Part shown: piece by piece, positions 1-8,787 of the stretch | Position numbering within the stretch: position 1 is the first letter of the stretch | Layout: every line of letters starts with the position of its first letter | Source of the DNA: Sulfitobacter faviae | Lineage (GTDB): Bacteria > Pseudomonadota > Alphaproteobacteria > Rhodobacterales > Rhodobacteraceae | Assembly: GCF_029870955.1 (NCBI RefSeq) | Contig: NZ_PGFQ01000001.1 | Coordinates: 620,001 to 684,000 of the forward strand | Direction: 5' to 3' | Length of the DNA: 64,000 bases | The notes under the pieces: model-generated | Told to the model about the DNA's origin: nothing | The model's input: the letters and a program-made list of their open reading frames with translations, nothing else | The model's database searches: none | Position numbers and translations under genes: made by a program

Positions 1-120
1 AGAGATACAGGCCGTGCGCAGCCCCTGCTCCGCCATGCCCAAAGTCGCGCGCAGGCCAGCACCGCCTGCCCCCACCACGACAACGTCATATTCGTGGGTT
101 TCGTATTCATATGCTGCCAT
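1..120 (-). CDS. sdhA: Succinate dehydrogenase flavoprotein subunit SdhA (N-terminal fragment)
   Basis: Only the first 40 codons are in the window; the gene continues past base 1. The start is the ATG at 120-118, giving [19 protein letters not shown] and then the dinucleotide-fold glycines GAGGAGLRA that bind FAD in this family. It lies directly downstream of sdhD, 28 bases after its stop, in the order sdhC-sdhD-sdhA expected for complex II. In the family it oxidises succinate to fumarate on the cytoplasmic face of the inner membrane using covalent FAD. Identification rests on the N-terminus plus context. Confidence 0.93.
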   Translation of the reverse strand, partial: MAAYEYETHEYDVVVVGAGGAGLRATLGMAEQGLRTACIS

Positions 121-148
121 TTAATCGGTCTCCCGTTTGGGCGTATTG

Positions 149-520
149 TTACAGGGCGAGCTTGGCGATGGCGAAAACGCCAACCGCTGCTGCGCCGTAG
201 CTGATGATGGTCATCACGATAAGGGCGACTTTGTTGGCCAGCCCATGGACATAGTCCTCGATCAGCACCTGCACGCCGTCATTGAAATGTTTAAAGCCCA
301 CGATCAGCGTCAGCGCCGCCACGATGGCCGGGAAGGGACGCGCGTAATAGGCAAGGATCTCTTCATAGCTGCCGCCGAGCGCACTGCCGAAGGTAAAGAC
401 GAACAGCGGGATCAGGACCAACAGCGCCAGCGAGGAGACTTTCATCGCCCAGAAATGCGCGGTGCCGGTTTTCGCCGAGCCAAGGCCGCGGGCGCGTTTG
501 CGATCTGTCATGTATGCCAT
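149..520 (-). CDS. sdhD: Succinate dehydrogenase membrane anchor subunit SdhD
   Basis: A 123-residue protein with three hydrophobic segments (about residues 27-48, 58-80 and 92-118), the usual layout of the small membrane anchor of complex II. It carries the sequence FKHFNDGVQVLIEDYVH, where the His and Asp fit the haem/quinone region of this family. I place the start at 520 (MAYMTDRK) because GAGGAG lies seven bases upstream; a longer reading to 535 would overlap the sdhC stop and put the start ahead of that ribosome site. It follows sdhC by 11 bases and precedes sdhA, so it is co-transcribed from the operator-bearing promoter near 1.1 kb. Confidence 0.93.
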   Translation of the reverse strand: MAYMTDRKRARGLGSAKTGTAHFWAMKVSSLALLVLIPLFVFTFGSALGGSYEEILAYYARPFPAIVAALTLIVGFKHFNDGVQVLIEDYVHGLANKVALIVMTIISYGAAAVGVFAIAKLAL

Positions 521-531
521 GGTGTCGCTCC

Positions 532-915
532 TCAAACGATGATGATGGTCAGGATGGTCAGCACGACCGATCCGATCAGCACGGTCCAGCCCAGCTTTTC
601 CGCGGTGGGGATATCAAGCATGCGGCCCGTGTCCCAGATCAGGTGACGCACGCCAGCCAGCGTGTGATACCACAGGCCCAAGAGCGACAGGGTAAAGACC
701 AGATCACCGAACCAGCTGGTCATGATCCCGTTCACCGTGTCGAAATACTCAAGCGACGTGGCCGCGGCGAGGAACCACCACACGATCAGCAGCGCGGTGA
801 TCAGCATCGCGTTGCCGGTGATCCGGGTGAGAATCGACGTCATGGAGGTCAATTGAGGGCGGTAGATCGTCAAATGCGGGGAAAGCGGGCGGTTACCCCG
901 GTTCACATCGGCCAT
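532..915 (-). CDS. sdhC: Succinate dehydrogenase cytochrome b556 subunit SdhC
   Basis: A 127-residue membrane subunit of complex II with three transmembrane segments. The N-terminal PLSPHLTIYRPQLTSMTSIL is the classic SdhC signature, in which Ser and Arg line the quinone site, and the motif WYHTLAGVRHLIWD holds the haem b ligand His. It is the first gene of sdhCDA. The 5' leader is about 150 bases from the TGTGATCACA operator pair and contains a 12-bp tandem duplication next to the ribosome site (926-949). No anomaly in length. Confidence 0.96.
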   Translation of the reverse strand: MADVNRGNRPLSPHLTIYRPQLTSMTSILTRITGNAMLITALLIVWWFLAAATSLEYFDTVNGIMTSWFGDLVFTLSLLGLWYHTLAGVRHLIWDTGRMLDIPTAEKLGWTVLIGSVVLTILTIIIV

Positions 916-925
916 GGCGCGGTCC

Positions 926-949
926 TTTGTCCTGTGCTTTGTCCTGTGC
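926..949. repeat. 12-bp tandem duplication in the sdhC leader
   Basis: Two perfect copies of TTTGTCCTGTGC (926-937 and 938-949) lie 11 bases upstream of the sdhC ATG. On the sdhC strand each copy contributes an AGGAC, so with the true ribosome site (AAAGGAC, about 920-926) there are three Shine-Dalgarno-like blocks in series. This may be a chance slippage duplication or may affect translation; the sequence alone does not say. Confidence 0.6.
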
Positions 950-1064
950 TTTGCATCTTGATAGCGGTTTTTACAGGACTGTCACGGGGAACTGCGGGGA
1001 ATCTGCGGGGTTTGGCCGGTGTTTCGGTGGAAAAATGACAGAGTGAGGTGGTCCTGCCCGTTTT

Positions 1065-1095
1065 TGTGATCACAGCAGATTATCGTGTGATCACA
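1065..1095. promoter_or_regulatory. Tandem TGTGATCACA operators upstream of sdhCDA
   Basis: Two perfect 10-bp palindromes TGTGATCACA at 1065-1074 and 1086-1095, with centres 21 bp apart (two helical turns). They sit between the mdh terminator and sdhC, 150 bases upstream of the sdhC start. The same pair at the same spacing lies upstream of sucC (6956-6986), and 21 contiguous bases (1080-1100 and 6971-6991) are identical between the two loci, though in opposite orientation relative to the genes. The likely ligand is one dimeric regulator that coordinates TCA genes; a GntR- or CRP/FNR-like protein is plausible. AkgR of Rhodobacter sphaeroides controls these operons there, but I have not verified its motif. 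Confidence 0.8.
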
Positions 1096-1113
1096 AAACT
1101 CCCCCCCCGAACG

Positions 1114-1140
1114 AAAAAGCGCGCCCCGTTTGGGACGCGC
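1114..1140 (-). terminator. Intrinsic terminator of mdh
   Basis: Read on the minus strand, GCGCGTCCC and GGGGCGCGC form a nine-pair stem (one G-U) around an AAAC loop, followed by TTTTT. It lies 25 bases after the mdh stop codon. It separates mdh from the operator region of sdhC. Confidence 0.85.
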
Positions 1141-1164
1141 TCCAAAACTCGTATGCCGTGAGGC

Positions 1165-2223
<1,059 letters not shown>

Positions 2224-2231
2224 TCACCACG

Positions 2232-2256
2232 AAAAAGGCCGCCCCGAAGGGCGGCC
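2232..2256 (-). terminator. Intrinsic terminator of the PRC-barrel gene
   Basis: On the minus strand an eight-pair perfect stem GGCCGCCC/GGGCGGCC closes a TTCG tetraloop and is followed by TTTTTC. It lies 25 bases after the stop of the PRC-barrel gene and before the mdh promoter region. Confidence 0.88.
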
Positions 2257-2281
2257 AATTGCTGAACCTTTAGGCGAAGAA

Positions 2282-3397
2282 TTAGTCGCCTTGGTACTCA
2301 GGCTGCGATTCCAGACGCTCTTCGGTGCTGTCGATGTAGATGCGCACGTCGTCACCTTCCACATTTTGCAGAACCTGAAGTTCGTCAAATGTTACGGCCA
2401 CCGGCTTTTCACCCAGACCAAGGAAACCGCCCACGTTGATAACAACACGGTCAATCTGGCCGTTGTCGCCGATCAGCAGGGTGTCGATCTCACCCACGGT
2501 TTCGTCGTTGGCACCATAGACATAGGAGCCTTCAAGGTCTTCGGCGCTCATCTGCTCAATCATCTCGGCTTCGGCGTTGGCATAGCCTTCACGCTCAACT
2601 TCGGGGCGCGGCAGCAGTTCACGCTCAACGGTTTCATCGCCTGTGATCACGGTGGTGTTGGCTTCGGCTTCGTTGACAGCTTCTTCTGTCTCGGCTTCGG
2701 CGTTCTCCATCATGGTTTCGGCTTCTTGCGCCATTTCCTCGGATTCGGCCTCTACGTCATTGGCCATCTCTTCGGTCTCGGCTTCAAGGTTCTCGGCCGC
2801 GTTCTCGGTGTCTTGCGCCAGTTCCTCGGTCTCGGCCTCTACGTCATTGGCCATTTCCTCGGTCTCGACTTCGACATCGTTCGCCATCTCTTCGGCTTCG
2901 GTCTCGCCATTGATGACGGTGACGTTCGCGTCAGTCTCGCTCATGGCGTCGCCTTCCATCCGCTCGCCATCCATCATGGGGCGTTCGAACTCAGGCGCCT
3001 GCTCCAACATCTCTTTCGACGTGTTCACAACGAGGAAGCGCTCGCCGCCTTCGTCGTTCAGGATGCGAATCTTGTCCATGGAAATGGAAACGTCACGTTC
3101 GCCCATACCAAGGAAGCCGCCGATGCCGAGGATCACGGCAGTCACTTCGCCGTCCTGCGACACGATGATGTCGTTAATCTCGCCAATATCATCCCACTCC
3201 TGCTCGGCGCCATCGGCAACGGGGGTGGCCGCGTCAACTTCGGCTTCGGAGTTGTAGATGCGCATGCCGATCAGGTCGGATGCAAGGAAATCAGTCTGCT
3301 CTACGGCAACGTTGCCAAAGCCTTCGGAATGCGCGTCAGCAAAGGCTGCGCCGGTCATGGTCAATACGATGGCCGTCGTGCTCAGAAAACGTTTCAT
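2282..3397 (-). CDS. Exported protein with two PRC-barrel domains joined by an acidic coiled-coil-like repeat
   Basis: 371 residues starting at MKRFLSTTAIVL (3397), with AAGGAG eight bases upstream. Residues 1-22 are a signal peptide ending AFADA. A first PRC-barrel (about 37-125) and a second (about 285-360) each contain the near-identical core GGFLG(M/L)GE. Between them, residues 166-247 are a strongly acidic repeat built of 11-residue ETEEMANDVEA-like units and 18-residue units (11+7), a hendecad/heptad pattern that suggests an extended helix or coiled coil. The PRC fold is known from photosynthetic reaction centre H subunits and RimM, and is also common in exported stress-related proteins. 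The role here is unknown; periplasmic or envelope location is inferred. Single gene with its own terminator. Confidence 0.85.
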   Translation of the reverse strand: MKRFLSTTAIVLTMTGAAFADAHSEGFGNVAVEQTDFLASDLIGMRIYNSEAEVDAATPVADGAEQEWDDIGEINDIIVSQDGEVTAVILGIGGFLGMGERDVSISMDKIRILNDEGGERFLVVNTSKEMLEQAPEFERPMMDGERMEGDAMSETDANVTVINGETEAEEMANDVEVETEEMANDVEAETEELAQDTENAAENLEAETEEMANDVEAESEEMAQEAETMMENAEAETEEAVNEAEANTTVITGDETVERELLPRPEVEREGYANAEAEMIEQMSAEDLEGSYVYGANDETVGEIDTLLIGDNGQIDRVVINVGGFLGLGEKPVAVTFDELQVLQNVEGDDVRIYIDSTEERLESQPEYQGD

Positions 3398-3528
3398 TGT
3401 AGGTCTCCTTCCAAAAATGAGCGTTGCTTGCTCTTCTGGAACCACAACCCGGATGGCCCTCTCCAGTTCCACGGCGGCACAAATAAATGGCGGGACTTCG
3501 CCCAAGCATCGGCAGGCCCCAAACATAG

Positions 3529-3549
3529 AAAAGGCGGCCCTAGGCCGCC
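3529..3549 (-). terminator. Intrinsic terminator of the small exported protein gene
   Basis: On the minus strand GGCGGCC-TA-GGCCGCC forms a seven-pair hairpin followed by TTTTC, 25 bases downstream of the stop at 3575. Confidence 0.7.
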
Positions 3550-3574
3550 CGCGCTTTCCCGATATAATCCACTC

Positions 3575-3901
3575 TCAGGCGTCTTCGCCCTTGGCGGGCA
3601 ACTCCTCCGCCAGCGCCTCGAACCCTTGGCCCGAGGCGACAAGACAGGTGATGCCGTTGACCCCGGTGACCGTGATCGTCCAACTGCCCGTCTGGTCAGA
3701 GGCGAAAACCTCAACCACCGCATTATCGCCGCCCAGCCCCATGGACTGGCGCGTCTCGCCATAGCCATCGGCCAGCCGCAGCACCACATGATCGCGCGGC
3801 GCGCAATTGCGCGGCGTCTGCGCCTCGGTCGTGGTGGCCAGCACAATCGCCGAAGCGGCGGTGAGCGCCGCGAGGTGAAGAAATTTAACGAAACCTGTCA
3901 T
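3575..3901 (-). CDS. Small exported protein of unknown function
   Basis: 108 residues from MTGFVKFLHLAAL (start 3901). The first 26 residues form a signal peptide ending TTEAQ, and the mature part has two cysteines (in RNCAPR and ITCLVA) that could form a disulfide in the periplasm. The mature sequence contains DHVVLRLADGYGETRQ and GSWTITVTG, typical of a small beta-rich protein seen across Rhodobacteraceae that I cannot name. It has its own terminator and lies divergent to mcl2. No function is proposed. Confidence 0.7.
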   Translation of the reverse strand: MTGFVKFLHLAALTAASAIVLATTTEAQTPRNCAPRDHVVLRLADGYGETRQSMGLGGDNAVVEVFASDQTGSWTITVTGVNGITCLVASGQGFEALAEELPAKGEDA

Positions 3902-4204
3902 AGCATCTGCCTTCGCATCGAAAGGCGTGATCCTTGGGGGATGGCAATGCGCCGTCTTTCGCACCGGCCCCAAAGCAGCCTTGGTTGAAATGACTGCATC
4001 CGCTGCGCTGAAAACTGCCGCAGATGCGATGCAACGGACAGTGCGCCTCAAGGCTGAAAGACTGGTTAATCCGCCGCGCGGAAATCACCGCAACAGCTTC
4101 GCTGCGTCGCGGCATGTTTTGCCTTGAAGTTTTCGCACAAAAATGCCCCTCTGTGCGCAACAATGTTAGGCGGCCAGCGCGCCGCCCTGCCCGAGGAGCC
4201 TCTC
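3902..4204. other. Divergent promoter region between the small exported gene and mcl2
   Basis: 303 bases with no convincing gene. It must hold promoters in both directions. The clearest structure is an imperfect inverted repeat TTCGCACA (4132-4139) and TGTGCGCAA (4152-4160), 45-73 bases before the mcl2 start, a possible operator. The last 14 bases carry GAGGAG, the mcl2 ribosome site. Confidence 0.5.
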
Positions 4205-5071
4205 ATGACCGCCACAACCCGCCCCCTGCGTTCCGTTCTCTACATTCCCGGCTCCAAGCCCCGTGCCTTGGACAAGGCCCGCGGATTGGCCTGCGACGCG
4301 GTGATCTTCGACCTCGAAGATGCCGTCTCCCCCGACGAAAAGATCGCTGCACGTGAAACATTGGCCGAGGCACTGGCCGAGGGCGGCTACGGCACGCGGA
4401 TGCGGGTGGTGCGGATCAACGGGCTCGATACCGAATGGGGCGCCGATGACGCCCGCGCCGCCGCCGCAATGAACCCCGATGCGATTCTCTTGCCCAAAGT
4501 CGGCTCGCCCGCCGATCTCGAAGCGCTGGCCGAGATCGTGGGCGACATTCCCCTCTGGGCGATGATGGAGACCCCGGGCGCCATGCTGAACGCCGCCGCC
4601 ATCGCCGGGCACCGCCAGTTGCAGGCCATGGTCATGGGCACCAACGATCTGGCGAAAGACCTGCAAACCCGCTTCCGCCCCGACCGCCTGCCGCTGATCA
4701 CCGGCCTCGGGCTTTGCCTGCTGGCCGCCAAAGCGCATGGCGTGGCGATCATCGACGGGGTGTATAACGCGTTCAAAGACGAAGACGGGCTGCGCGACGA
4801 ATGCGCACAGGGCCGCGACATGGGGTTCGACGGCAAAACGCTGATCCACCCCGCACAGCTCGACATCGCCAATGCGGCCTTTACCCCATCAGAGGAAGAA
4901 GCCGCCCTCGCCCGCCGCCAGATCGACGCCTATGAAGAGGCGCAGGCCGCAGGTCAGGGCGTGGCGGTCGTCGATGGTAAAATCGTGGAAAATCTCCATG
5001 TTGCCACCGCCCGCGAAACACTGGCAAAACTGGCGGCAATTGCAGCCATGAGCCCGGAGCCTTCGCCATGA
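4205..5071 (+). CDS. mcl2: (3S)-malyl-CoA thioesterase Mcl2
   Basis: 288 residues, HpcH/HpaI (CitE-like) fold. It matches the Mcl2 thioesterase type of Rhodobacter sphaeroides better than the Mcl1 lyase type: it begins FRSVLYIPGSK-like (RSVLYIPGSKPRALDKARG), and has VIFDLEDAV, RINGLDTEWG, WAMMETPGAM, VMGTNDLAKDL and DMGFDGKTLIHP. In the ethylmalonyl-CoA pathway Mcl2 hydrolyses malyl-CoA to malate and CoA after Mcl1 has condensed acetyl-CoA with glyoxylate. Start 4205 has GAGGAG seven bases upstream. The stop overlaps nnrU by four bases (ATGA), and mch lies two genes downstream, which supports the pathway assignment. Mcl1 itself is not in this window. Confidence 0.9.
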   Translation: MTATTRPLRSVLYIPGSKPRALDKARGLACDAVIFDLEDAVSPDEKIAARETLAEALAEGGYGTRMRVVRINGLDTEWGADDARAAAAMNPDAILLPKVGSPADLEALAEIVGDIPLWAMMETPGAMLNAAAIAGHRQLQAMVMGTNDLAKDLQTRFRPDRLPLITGLGLCLLAAKAHGVAIIDGVYNAFKDEDGLRDECAQGRDMGFDGKTLIHPAQLDIANAAFTPSEEEAALARRQIDAYEEAQAAGQGVAVVDGKIVENLHVATARETLAKLAAIAAMSPEPSP

Positions 5072-5623
5072 CAATCCTCATCCTCGGCCTGATCCTTTGG
5101 ATCGGGGCCCATCTCTTCAAACGCCTGATGCCTGCCCAACGGGCGCAGATGGGCACCGCAGGCCGGGGCGCGGTGGCCGCCGCATTGGTCGTGGCGCTGG
5201 CCCTCATCATCTGGGGCTATCGCGCAGCGGAATTCATTCCGGTCTGGACCCCGCCCAGCTTCTTCATCCACATCAACAACCTGTTGATGGTACTGGCCTT
5301 TTGGGTCTTCGGCTCCAGCGCTGCTAAGGGCGCCAAGGCATGGCCCGCCTATAAAACCCGTCACCCGCAACTGCTGGCGGTGAAAATCTGGGCCACGGCA
5401 CACCTTCTAGTCAACGGCGATCTCGCCTCCATCCTGCTCTTTGGCACCATGCTCGGCTGGGCGGTGAGCGAGGTGATCCTGATCAACCGCGCCGAGCCGG
5501 GCTGGACACCCCGCCCCACGCAGGCCGCGCCACCTATATCCGCCTCATCGTGATCTCCACGATCCTCTTCGTTCTCGTCGCCGGCATTCACACATGGCTC
5601 GGCGTCATCCCCTTCCCCATTGA
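5068..5623 (+). CDS. NnrU-family membrane protein (frameshifted as sequenced)
   Basis: An integral membrane protein of the NnrU family with about five hydrophobic segments; the family was named from nitric-oxide-reductase clusters but its job is unsettled. The first frame runs from 5068 to a stop at 5553, but the family C-terminus TYIRLIVISTILFV and IHTWLGVIPF is in another frame from about 5530. One extra C in the runs at 5509-5517 joins them, and one extra C at 5615-5618 then gives a stop at 5621-5623, making 185 residues, the normal length. Both lesions look like homopolymer errors. It sits between mcl2 and DUF1737, inside the ethylmalonyl-CoA group. Confidence 0.8.
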
Positions 5624-5637
5624 TCCCGGAGCCTTCC

Positions 5638-5840
5638 ATGAAAGTTTACCGCTTCCTCTCCGAAGAAGACACATCCGCCTTTTGCCACAAGGTCACCGAT
5701 GCGCTGAACAAAGGCTGGGAGCTTTACGGCTCCCCCACCCAAACATGGGACCACAAGGCCGGGGTCATGCGCTGCGGCCAGGCCGTGGTGAAAGACGCCC
5801 CGGCACCTATTCGCCCGACACCAAATTGGGCGAGCAGTGA
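5638..5840 (+). CDS. DUF1737 small protein (frameshifted as sequenced)
   Basis: Starts MKVYRFLSEEDTSAFCHKVT at 5638 with CGGAG seven bases upstream, and shows the DUF1737 features LNKGWELYGSPT and the C-terminal KLGEQ, about 67 residues. As read, the frame breaks at the CCCC run 5798-5801; adding one C gives AVVKDAPGTYSPDTKLGEQ and a stop at 5838-5840, one base into the mch start (TGATG). The family is small, soluble and of unknown function, and is regularly found in this position in Rhodobacterales. Confidence 0.78.
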
Positions 5841-6871
5841 TGAGCAAGACCAACCGGGGCCGCTTTTTCGAAGACTACAAGCTGGGCGAGGTGCTGCATC
5901 ACGCGGTGCCCCGCACGGTCGGTGCGGGCGAACGCGCGCTTTATCACGCGCTCTACCCCGCCCGGCACGCGCTCTATTCCGCCGACAGTTTCGCCCAGTC
6001 CTGCGGGCTGAAGGCCAGCCCGCTCGACGATATGATCGCCTTTCACATCGTCTTTGGCAAAACCGTGCCGGATGTCTCGCTCAATGCCGTGGCCAATCTG
6101 GGCTATGCCCAAGGCCGCTGGCTGCGCTCCGTCTGGCCCGGCGACACGCTGCGCGCGGAAAGCGAGGTCATCGGCCTCAAGCAAAACTCCAACGGCAAGA
6201 CCGGCGTCGTTTGGGTCCGCACCACAGGGCTGAACCAGAATGACGAAAAGGTGCTCGACTATGTCCGCTGGGTCATGGTCCGCAAAGGCGACCTCGACGC
6301 CCCCGCGCCCGAGACCACCCTGCCGGATCTGCCCGATGCGCTGACCGTGGATCAATTGCACATCCCGCAGGGCCTCGACTTTACCAATTACGACTTCGCC
6401 CGCGCCGGGGAGCCGCACCGCTGGGGCGACTATGTGGTCGGCGAAAAGATCGACCATGTCGACGGCGTCACGATTGAGGAGGCCGAACACATGATGGCCA
6501 CGCGCCTGTGGCAGAACACCGCCAAGGTGCATTTCGACACCTCCGCCCGCCCCGATGGCTCGCGGCTGATCTATGGCGGTCATGTGATCTCCATGGCCCG
6601 CGCGCTGTCCTTCAACGGGCTGGCCAATGCGCAAATGGTCGTGGGGCTGAACGGCGGCGCCCATGCCAACCCCTGCCTTGCGGGCGATACCGTGCGTGCC
6701 TGGACCGAAGTGCTCGACAAGGCCGAGACTGCGGCCCCCGGTGTCGGCGCGCTGCGTCTGCGCCTTGTGGCGACCAAGGGCGGCGCCCCCTTCGAGCTGC
6801 GCGATGAGGCCGGAAAATACCGCCCCGAGGTTTTGCTTGACCTCGATTACTGGGCGCTCATGCCGCGCTAA
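5840..6871 (+). CDS. mch: Mesaconyl-CoA hydratase
   Basis: 343 residues, exactly the length of the Rhodobacter sphaeroides enzyme, with two tandem hot-dog (MaoC-like) halves. The opening [20 protein letters not shown] and the motifs [16 protein letters not shown] and [17 protein letters not shown] are characteristic. It hydrates mesaconyl-C1-CoA to beta-methylmalyl-CoA, the step before Mcl1 cleaves it to glyoxylate and propionyl-CoA, so it defines an ethylmalonyl-CoA pathway for C2 assimilation. The ATG at 5840 overlaps the preceding stop, indicating translational coupling. It is the last gene of the mcl2-nnrU-DUF1737-mch unit. Confidence 0.93.
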   Translation: MSKTNRGRFFEDYKLGEVLHHAVPRTVGAGERALYHALYPARHALYSADSFAQSCGLKASPLDDMIAFHIVFGKTVPDVSLNAVANLGYAQGRWLRSVWPGDTLRAESEVIGLKQNSNGKTGVVWVRTTGLNQNDEKVLDYVRWVMVRKGDLDAPAPETTLPDLPDALTVDQLHIPQGLDFTNYDFARAGEPHRWGDYVVGEKIDHVDGVTIEEAEHMMATRLWQNTAKVHFDTSARPDGSRLIYGGHVISMARALSFNGLANAQMVVGLNGGAHANPCLAGDTVRAWTEVLDKAETAAPGVGALRLRLVATKGGAPFELRDEAGKYRPEVLLDLDYWALMPR

Positions 6872-6880
6872 ACAGCCGGT

Positions 6881-6900
6881 CCGCCCCTTCGGTGGGGCGG
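6881..6900 (+). terminator. Hairpin downstream of mch
   Basis: CCGCCCC-TTCGGT-GGGGCGG, a seven-pair stem ten bases after the mch stop. It is followed by a C-rich stretch and not a T run, so termination is likely but not certain. Confidence 0.5.
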
Positions 6901-6955
6901 CCTATCCCCCCTTATTCAAGCAAAAATCAGCCGATTCGGAGCCGCTGAGCGGAAA

Positions 6956-6986
6956 TGTGATCACACGTATTTATCGTGTGATCACA
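6956..6986. promoter_or_regulatory. Tandem TGTGATCACA operators upstream of sucC
   Basis: Perfect TGTGATCACA palindromes at 6956-6965 and 6977-6986, again 21 bp centre to centre, ending 109 bases before the sucC ATG. The inner flanks (ACACG and CGTGT) extend the symmetry so that the whole 31-bp block is itself an inverted repeat. It duplicates the arrangement in front of sdhCDA (1065-1095), implying one regulator for complex II and the 2-oxoglutarate to succinate segment of the TCA cycle. Confidence 0.8.
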
Positions 6987-7094
6987 AAACTCATTTTTAG
7001 CTGGTCAAACCCGGCTTTCTCCGAAAAAACCCTTACAGGAACGAAAGTCATCCCCATACTACGGGGCAACTGGAACAGAAACGGGACCGTTTTC

Positions 7095-8288
7095 ATGAAC
7101 ATCCACGAATATCAGGCAAAAGCCCTCCTGCGCAGCTATGGCGCCCCTGTCTCCGACGGCCGCGTTGTGCTGAAGGCAGAAGACGCCAAGAACGCAGCCG
7201 GCGAAATGGACGGGCCCCTCTGGGTTGTCAAAGCGCAGATTCACGCAGGCGGTCGCGGCAAGGGCAGCTTCAAAGAAGCCGCTGCTGGCGAAAAGGGCGG
7301 CGTGCGCCTTGCCAAATCCGTGGAAGAAGCGGCCGAAGAAGCCAAGAAGATGCTGGGCAAAACACTGGTCACGCACCAGACCGGCCCGGCTGGCAAGCAG
7401 GTCAACCGCATCTACATCGAAGACGGCTCCGACATTGAGCGTGAGCTGTACCTCGCGCTGCTGGTCGACCGTCAGACCAGCCGCATCTCCTTTGTCTGCT
7501 CCACCGAAGGCGGCATGGACATCGAGGAAGTGGCCGAAGCCACGCCCGAGAAGATCCTGAGCTTCTCCGTCGACCCGGCCACCGGCTACCAGCCCTATCA
7601 CGGCCGCCGCGTTGCCTTCTCGCTGGGTCTTGAGGGCGCCGCCGTCAAGCAATGCGTCAAGCTGATGGGTCAGCTCTACAAAGCCTTCATCGAGAAGGAC
7701 ATGGAGATGCTGGAGATCAACCCGCTGATCGTCATGCCCGGCAACGAGCTCAAGGTGCTCGACGCCAAGGTCGGTTTCGACGGCAACGCCATGTACCGCC
7801 AGCCCGACATCGCCAACCTGCGCGACGAGACCGAGGAAGACGCCAAGGAACTCGAAGCCTCCAAGTATGACCTGAACTACATCGCGCTCGACGGTGAGAT
7901 CGGCTGCATGGTGAACGGCGCGGGCCTTGCGATGGCGACCATGGACATCATCAAGCTTTACGGTGCGGAGCCTGCCAACTTCCTCGACGTGGGCGGTGGT
8001 GCGACCAAGGAGAAAGTGACCGAAGCCTTCAAGATCATCACCTCCGATGAGAACGTCAAAGGCATCCTCGTGAACATCTTCGGCGGCATCATGCGCTGTG
8101 ACGTCATCGCCGAGGGCGTTGTCGCCGCGGTGAAAGAGGTCGGGCTGCAAGTGCCGCTGGTTGTCCGTCTCGAAGGCACCAATGTCGAAGAAGGCAAGGC
8201 GATCATCAACAACTCCGGTCTCGACGTCATCGCCGCCGACGACCTGAAAGATGGCGCGCAGAAGATCGTGAAAGCGGTCAAAGGCTAA
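7095..8288 (+). CDS. sucC: Succinyl-CoA synthetase beta subunit
   Basis: 397 residues starting [19 protein letters not shown] at 7095; the ATP-grasp domain fills the N-terminal half and the CoA-ligase-like domain, with [15 protein letters not shown] and the ligand-binding GGGATKEKV, fills the C-terminal third. With SucD it makes ATP or GTP from succinyl-CoA in the cytoplasm. The frame stays open far upstream, but the family N-terminus fixes the start. It is the first gene of a long operon reaching lpd. It is unusual only in being separated from sucD by two unrelated genes. Confidence 0.97.
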   Translation: MNIHEYQAKALLRSYGAPVSDGRVVLKAEDAKNAAGEMDGPLWVVKAQIHAGGRGKGSFKEAAAGEKGGVRLAKSVEEAAEEAKKMLGKTLVTHQTGPAGKQVNRIYIEDGSDIERELYLALLVDRQTSRISFVCSTEGGMDIEEVAEATPEKILSFSVDPATGYQPYHGRRVAFSLGLEGAAVKQCVKLMGQLYKAFIEKDMEMLEINPLIVMPGNELKVLDAKVGFDGNAMYRQPDIANLRDETEEDAKELEASKYDLNYIALDGEIGCMVNGAGLAMATMDIIKLYGAEPANFLDVGGGATKEKVTEAFKIITSDENVKGILVNIFGGIMRCDVIAEGVVAAVKEVGLQVPLVVRLEGTNVEEGKAIINNSGLDVIAADDLKDGAQKIVKAVKG

Positions 8289-8421
8289 GCCTTTTTGGCC
8301 AATCCCGCAGGGCTTCGCGCCCGCGGGCATGGCCGATACCACCGTTCCCGCCGCCCTGCGGCGGCGGGGGCAGATGCGACGACACCGCGCCGCGCCCACC
8401 CGATCACGCAATGAGGTCAGT

Positions 8422-8715
8422 ATGGATCAATCTCCCAAATCCTCCCCCGTTTTGACGGGTATTGCGCTATTGGGGGCGGGCATTCTGATCCGCCAATGGC
8501 AACCCGGCGCCCTGCGCCTGCCCGAACCGGTCAACCACCGGCGCCACGACCGCGGGTTCCGCCGCGCCGCGCGGAAATCCCGTGACGGGCTGGCGATGAT
8601 CCTGCCGTCGAACCTCACCGGCTCCATTGGCCGCAGCCTGATGATCATGGGCGCGGGTCTGCTGACCCTGCGGGTGCTGGACCTGCTGGTCGATCAAGAT
8701 GAGCAGCTTTACTGA
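8422..8715 (+). CDS. Small protein of unknown function between sucC and sucD
   Basis: 97 residues from MDQSPKSSPVLTGIALLGAG (8422), with GAGG seven bases upstream. It has a hydrophobic stretch at about residues 9-21 and a second at about 67-85, with a basic region RRHDRGFRRAARKSR between, so it is probably a small two-span membrane protein. I recognise no family. The position, inside the suc operon, suggests co-expression with the TCA enzymes, but no function can be inferred. Confidence 0.6.
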   Translation: MDQSPKSSPVLTGIALLGAGILIRQWQPGALRLPEPVNHRRHDRGFRRAARKSRDGLAMILPSNLTGSIGRSLMIMGAGLLTLRVLDLLVDQDEQLY

Positions 8716-8787
8716 TGCCCGTGCTGTCACTCGCCCCTTTACTCAACATGCGGCCAAGCGCGACAGCGCCCCGCGAAAGGCGGGCCT

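Noticed and set aside
2642-2650. TGTGATCAC match inside the PRC-barrel gene
   Set aside because: Single near-match (tenth base G), unpaired and inside coding sequence; not comparable with the tandem operators.
2700-2910. Repetitive DNA considered as a CRISPR or satellite array
   Set aside because: The repeats are in-frame codons for the 11/18-residue acidic protein repeat, with no spacers of uniform length.
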